In this document: piece after piece, positions 62,115 through 64,000 of the stretch
Position numbering within the stretch: the first letter of the stretch is position 1
How the letters are laid out: each line of letters starts with the position of its first letter
Source of the DNA: Rhyacophila brunnea
Taxonomy: Eukaryota > Arthropoda > Insecta > Trichoptera > Rhyacophilidae
Assembly: GCA_022495005.1 (NCBI GenBank)
Contig: JAGYXB010001414.1
Coordinates: 868,001-932,000 of the forward strand
DNA length: 64,000 nt
Direction of reading: 5' to 3'
Translations under genes and position numbers: made by a program
The notes under the pieces: model-generated
What the model was told of the DNA's origin: nothing
Databases searched by the model: none
What the model saw: only the letters and a program-made list of their open reading frames with translations

Positions 62115-62329
62115 GCCGCGTTGACAAGGTCCAAGTACGATCCAAGTACTTGGACCGAGTGCCATCCAAGTGACAGCTTCATACTAATAATTATTCCTAT
62201 CCAAGCTACTTGGACCGCGTCCTACACATCCAAGTTAGCTTGGATAGGAATAATTAGTATGAAGATGTCTCATACGAGTGCGCTTGGAAGGCACTCGGTC
62301 CAAGTGTACTTGGACCGTGTCAACGCGGC
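62115..62329. mobile_element. fully palindromic MITE about 0.35 kb upstream of the fng promoter
   Basis: Its outer arms GCCGCGTTGACA and TGTCAACGCGGC are perfect complements. Inner blocks also pair: CTTCATACTAATAATTATTC on the left with GAATAATTAGTATGAAG on the right, and GTCCAAGTAC with GTACTTGGAC. Motifs of the type TCCAAGT/ACTTGGA recur at least six times. The right flank is TTAA; the left flank reads GAAA, so a target duplication is not proven. The whole unit folds into one long imperfect hairpin. Confidence 0.8.
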
Positions 62330-63367
62330 TTAAACAGTCTGTCTAAACCTAAACTAAACAAACAAAAAATAACATTGTTAAATTACCTATCACTCAGTAG
62401 CAGGTACATGGAAGCTGGAGACGTTGACAGAGTTGAAGGCCCCCTCGCGAAAATGTTGCCTGTGCGATAACGTAATTATTGTTATGTTGCCAGGATTTAA
62501 TCCTACCTATTACTTTCTAGGAAACGACCTTCTCGTATCACTTCGTCATAAACCGTCTGTACCAAGTGGAGGTTATATTAGATAATATCATATAGGTACT
62601 TTAACTTGGAGTAGTTGTTATAGCCCCGCAATCTGAGCTTATATTCTTAACAAAAATGTTAATAAGCAGTGCAGGCAGTGCAATAGTGAATGCCTTGCAA
62701 TTCGTTTGATAACGATTTGATTTATTGCTTATTGTTCAAACTTCCTTCCAGCCAGTATTGTTGTCTGAGGAATTCCATACGTCATAATAATACCTATCAA
62801 TGTTTATTTTATAATATACCTACTCAATCATAATAGCTTTACACATTTACAATTCTTTATTCAGTTTATATCCACCCTCAGTGAAAGACTCATTGACTGC
62901 ATTCACTATATTAAACTATACTAACAAGAACAAGTTGTCTAAAATAAAATCTGCTTCATAAATTTTATTAATTAGCTTCAAATTAAATCAGTTTTAAATA
63001 AAAATATAAATATGTTAAAAATATAAATATGTTAAAAATATAAAAGGTGACATGACAATGGCCCCGCCGTTCCCCATCGTTAGCTATCCAAACCAATTTA
63101 ATACAGGGTCTAGCTAGATCAAACACACATTGAAAGAATCAACATGTAAAATTTTGCCGTACGCTGAATTTGAAGTTAGGACCGACGAACCTAAATAAAT
63201 TTTGTACTAACGTAGGTATCTACCCCTACAAGCTCTGGGCAGTAAGTGCATGGGACCTGCTAGCTACTCGTAGTAGGTACCTACATACAATAATACGATG
63301 CACCTCCATCGATACGTCATACGTATAGAAGTCCTAACCGCAATATTTTAAGACCTTAACCAACCGC
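62330..63367. other. AT-rich non-coding stretch upstream of fng
   Basis: A small tandem of AAAAATATAAATATGTT lies near 62998-63045. No gene or promoter of a neighbouring gene was recognised. Confidence 0.45.
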
Positions 63368-63371
63368 TTAA

Positions 63372-63750
63372 GGCCATACCTCAGTTGAGACACGGTCTAA
63401 AAAGATCGTCGCTAGGCGATGCGCGGATTGGGGTCGCGGGTGCAAATGAGGCATGTCAAACCAAAACCAAATATAATTTGTCTTATAAATCCAACATGTG
63501 TCCATTTAATGTTCTGTTCATTGTTTTATCAGTAACAATAATAATATATTCATTGACATGTTTTCTTTTTAAAGTAAATGGGTAACGTTTTAAGTCATCT
63601 TTACACGATTTAAGAATTATTACGGCCGTCGCCATCACGAAGCAAAATGACGTGTTTCCAGCTCTACATTCTCTCTCCGAATGGGAGCAAGTGCAAAATT
63701 TCGTCGGGCCTATGGTTGAAAATTATTTGCCGTTTCACTGATGAATCACC
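63372..63750 (+). mobile_element. TTAA-flanked MITE, family A, copy 3
   Basis: TTAA lies on both sides (63368-63371 and 63751-63754). The left end is GGCCATACCTCAGTTGAGAC. Sequence matches 57014-57387 along its length, with only a few substitutions and small indels, so transposition looks recent. Confidence 0.88.
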
Positions 63751-64000
63751 TTAACCATTACTGTGTAATAGCGCCGCAGGTGAATTCGGGCTTCCTTTTC
63801 TCATATTTAATTCTCTCTCTTAGGAATTAAAACAAAGTTTTTTTTCCTAATGGGGCAATAAGCTACAATTTATTTGTGTTATTATTTAAGGGGATCATAT
63901 ATGCCAACAGAGAACCTATCGGAAATATACGAAGCTTGCAATTTGATATTTTTTTTGATAATTTACAAATTCAACTGTATTAATTAATAAATATGTCTGA

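Noticed and set aside
1..64000. CRISPR arrays, operons or bacterial defence systems.
   Set aside because: The sequence is eukaryotic in character. The only regular direct-repeat array has no unique spacers.

Overview
The window looks like insect nuclear DNA: very AT-rich, one recognisable protein-coding exon with a eukaryotic splice donor, TTAGG-type repeats, tRNA-headed SINE-like sequences, decayed non-LTR retrotransposons, and many small DNA transposons of the hAT (8-bp target duplication) and TTAA-target types. The exact palindrome TAGGTACCTA occurs at least six times. I favour a hemipteran such as an aphid, with Lepidoptera as the alternative. This rests on general sequence character, not on a species-specific marker.

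The one confident gene is fringe (fng). Its first coding exon is on the minus strand at 61090-61389: ATG, signal anchor, proline/threonine-rich stem and the start of the Fringe glycosyltransferase domain, then a phase-0 GT donor. A GC- and CpG-rich promoter and 5' leader lie to its right (about 61.39-61.76 kb). I could not find the next fng exon by eye, so most of the window to the left is probably fng intron 1, which would then exceed 61 kb. Two related exon-like pieces (58087-58204 and about 59931-60025, minus strand) inside it may be the duplicated 3' end of an unidentified gene.

The rest is a graveyard of mobile DNA, layered left to right. A 17-unit tandem array apparently derived from a LINE 3' tail fills 4.9-7.1 kb. 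LINE C-terminal remnants lie near 9.7, 22.8 and 43.5 kb. Four hAT-type elements with perfect 8-bp duplications lie at 10.96, 16.26, 29.00 and 58.28 kb; the second keeps a broken transposase. A 1.39-kb near-perfect foldback lies at 35.3-36.7 kb. A three-copy TTAA-flanked MITE family lies at 44.3, 57.0 and 63.4 kb. Other inverted-repeat elements lie at 19.0, 51.8 and 62.1 kb, and several dispersed repeat pairs are present.

A few repeat-free, compositionally mixed islands (about 1.86-2.1, 8.5-8.8, 10.0-10.26 and 33.4-33.66 kb) are candidate regulatory sequence. Nearly all other open frames are short, unrecognisable and consistent with chance. All identifications are by eye; no search was run.
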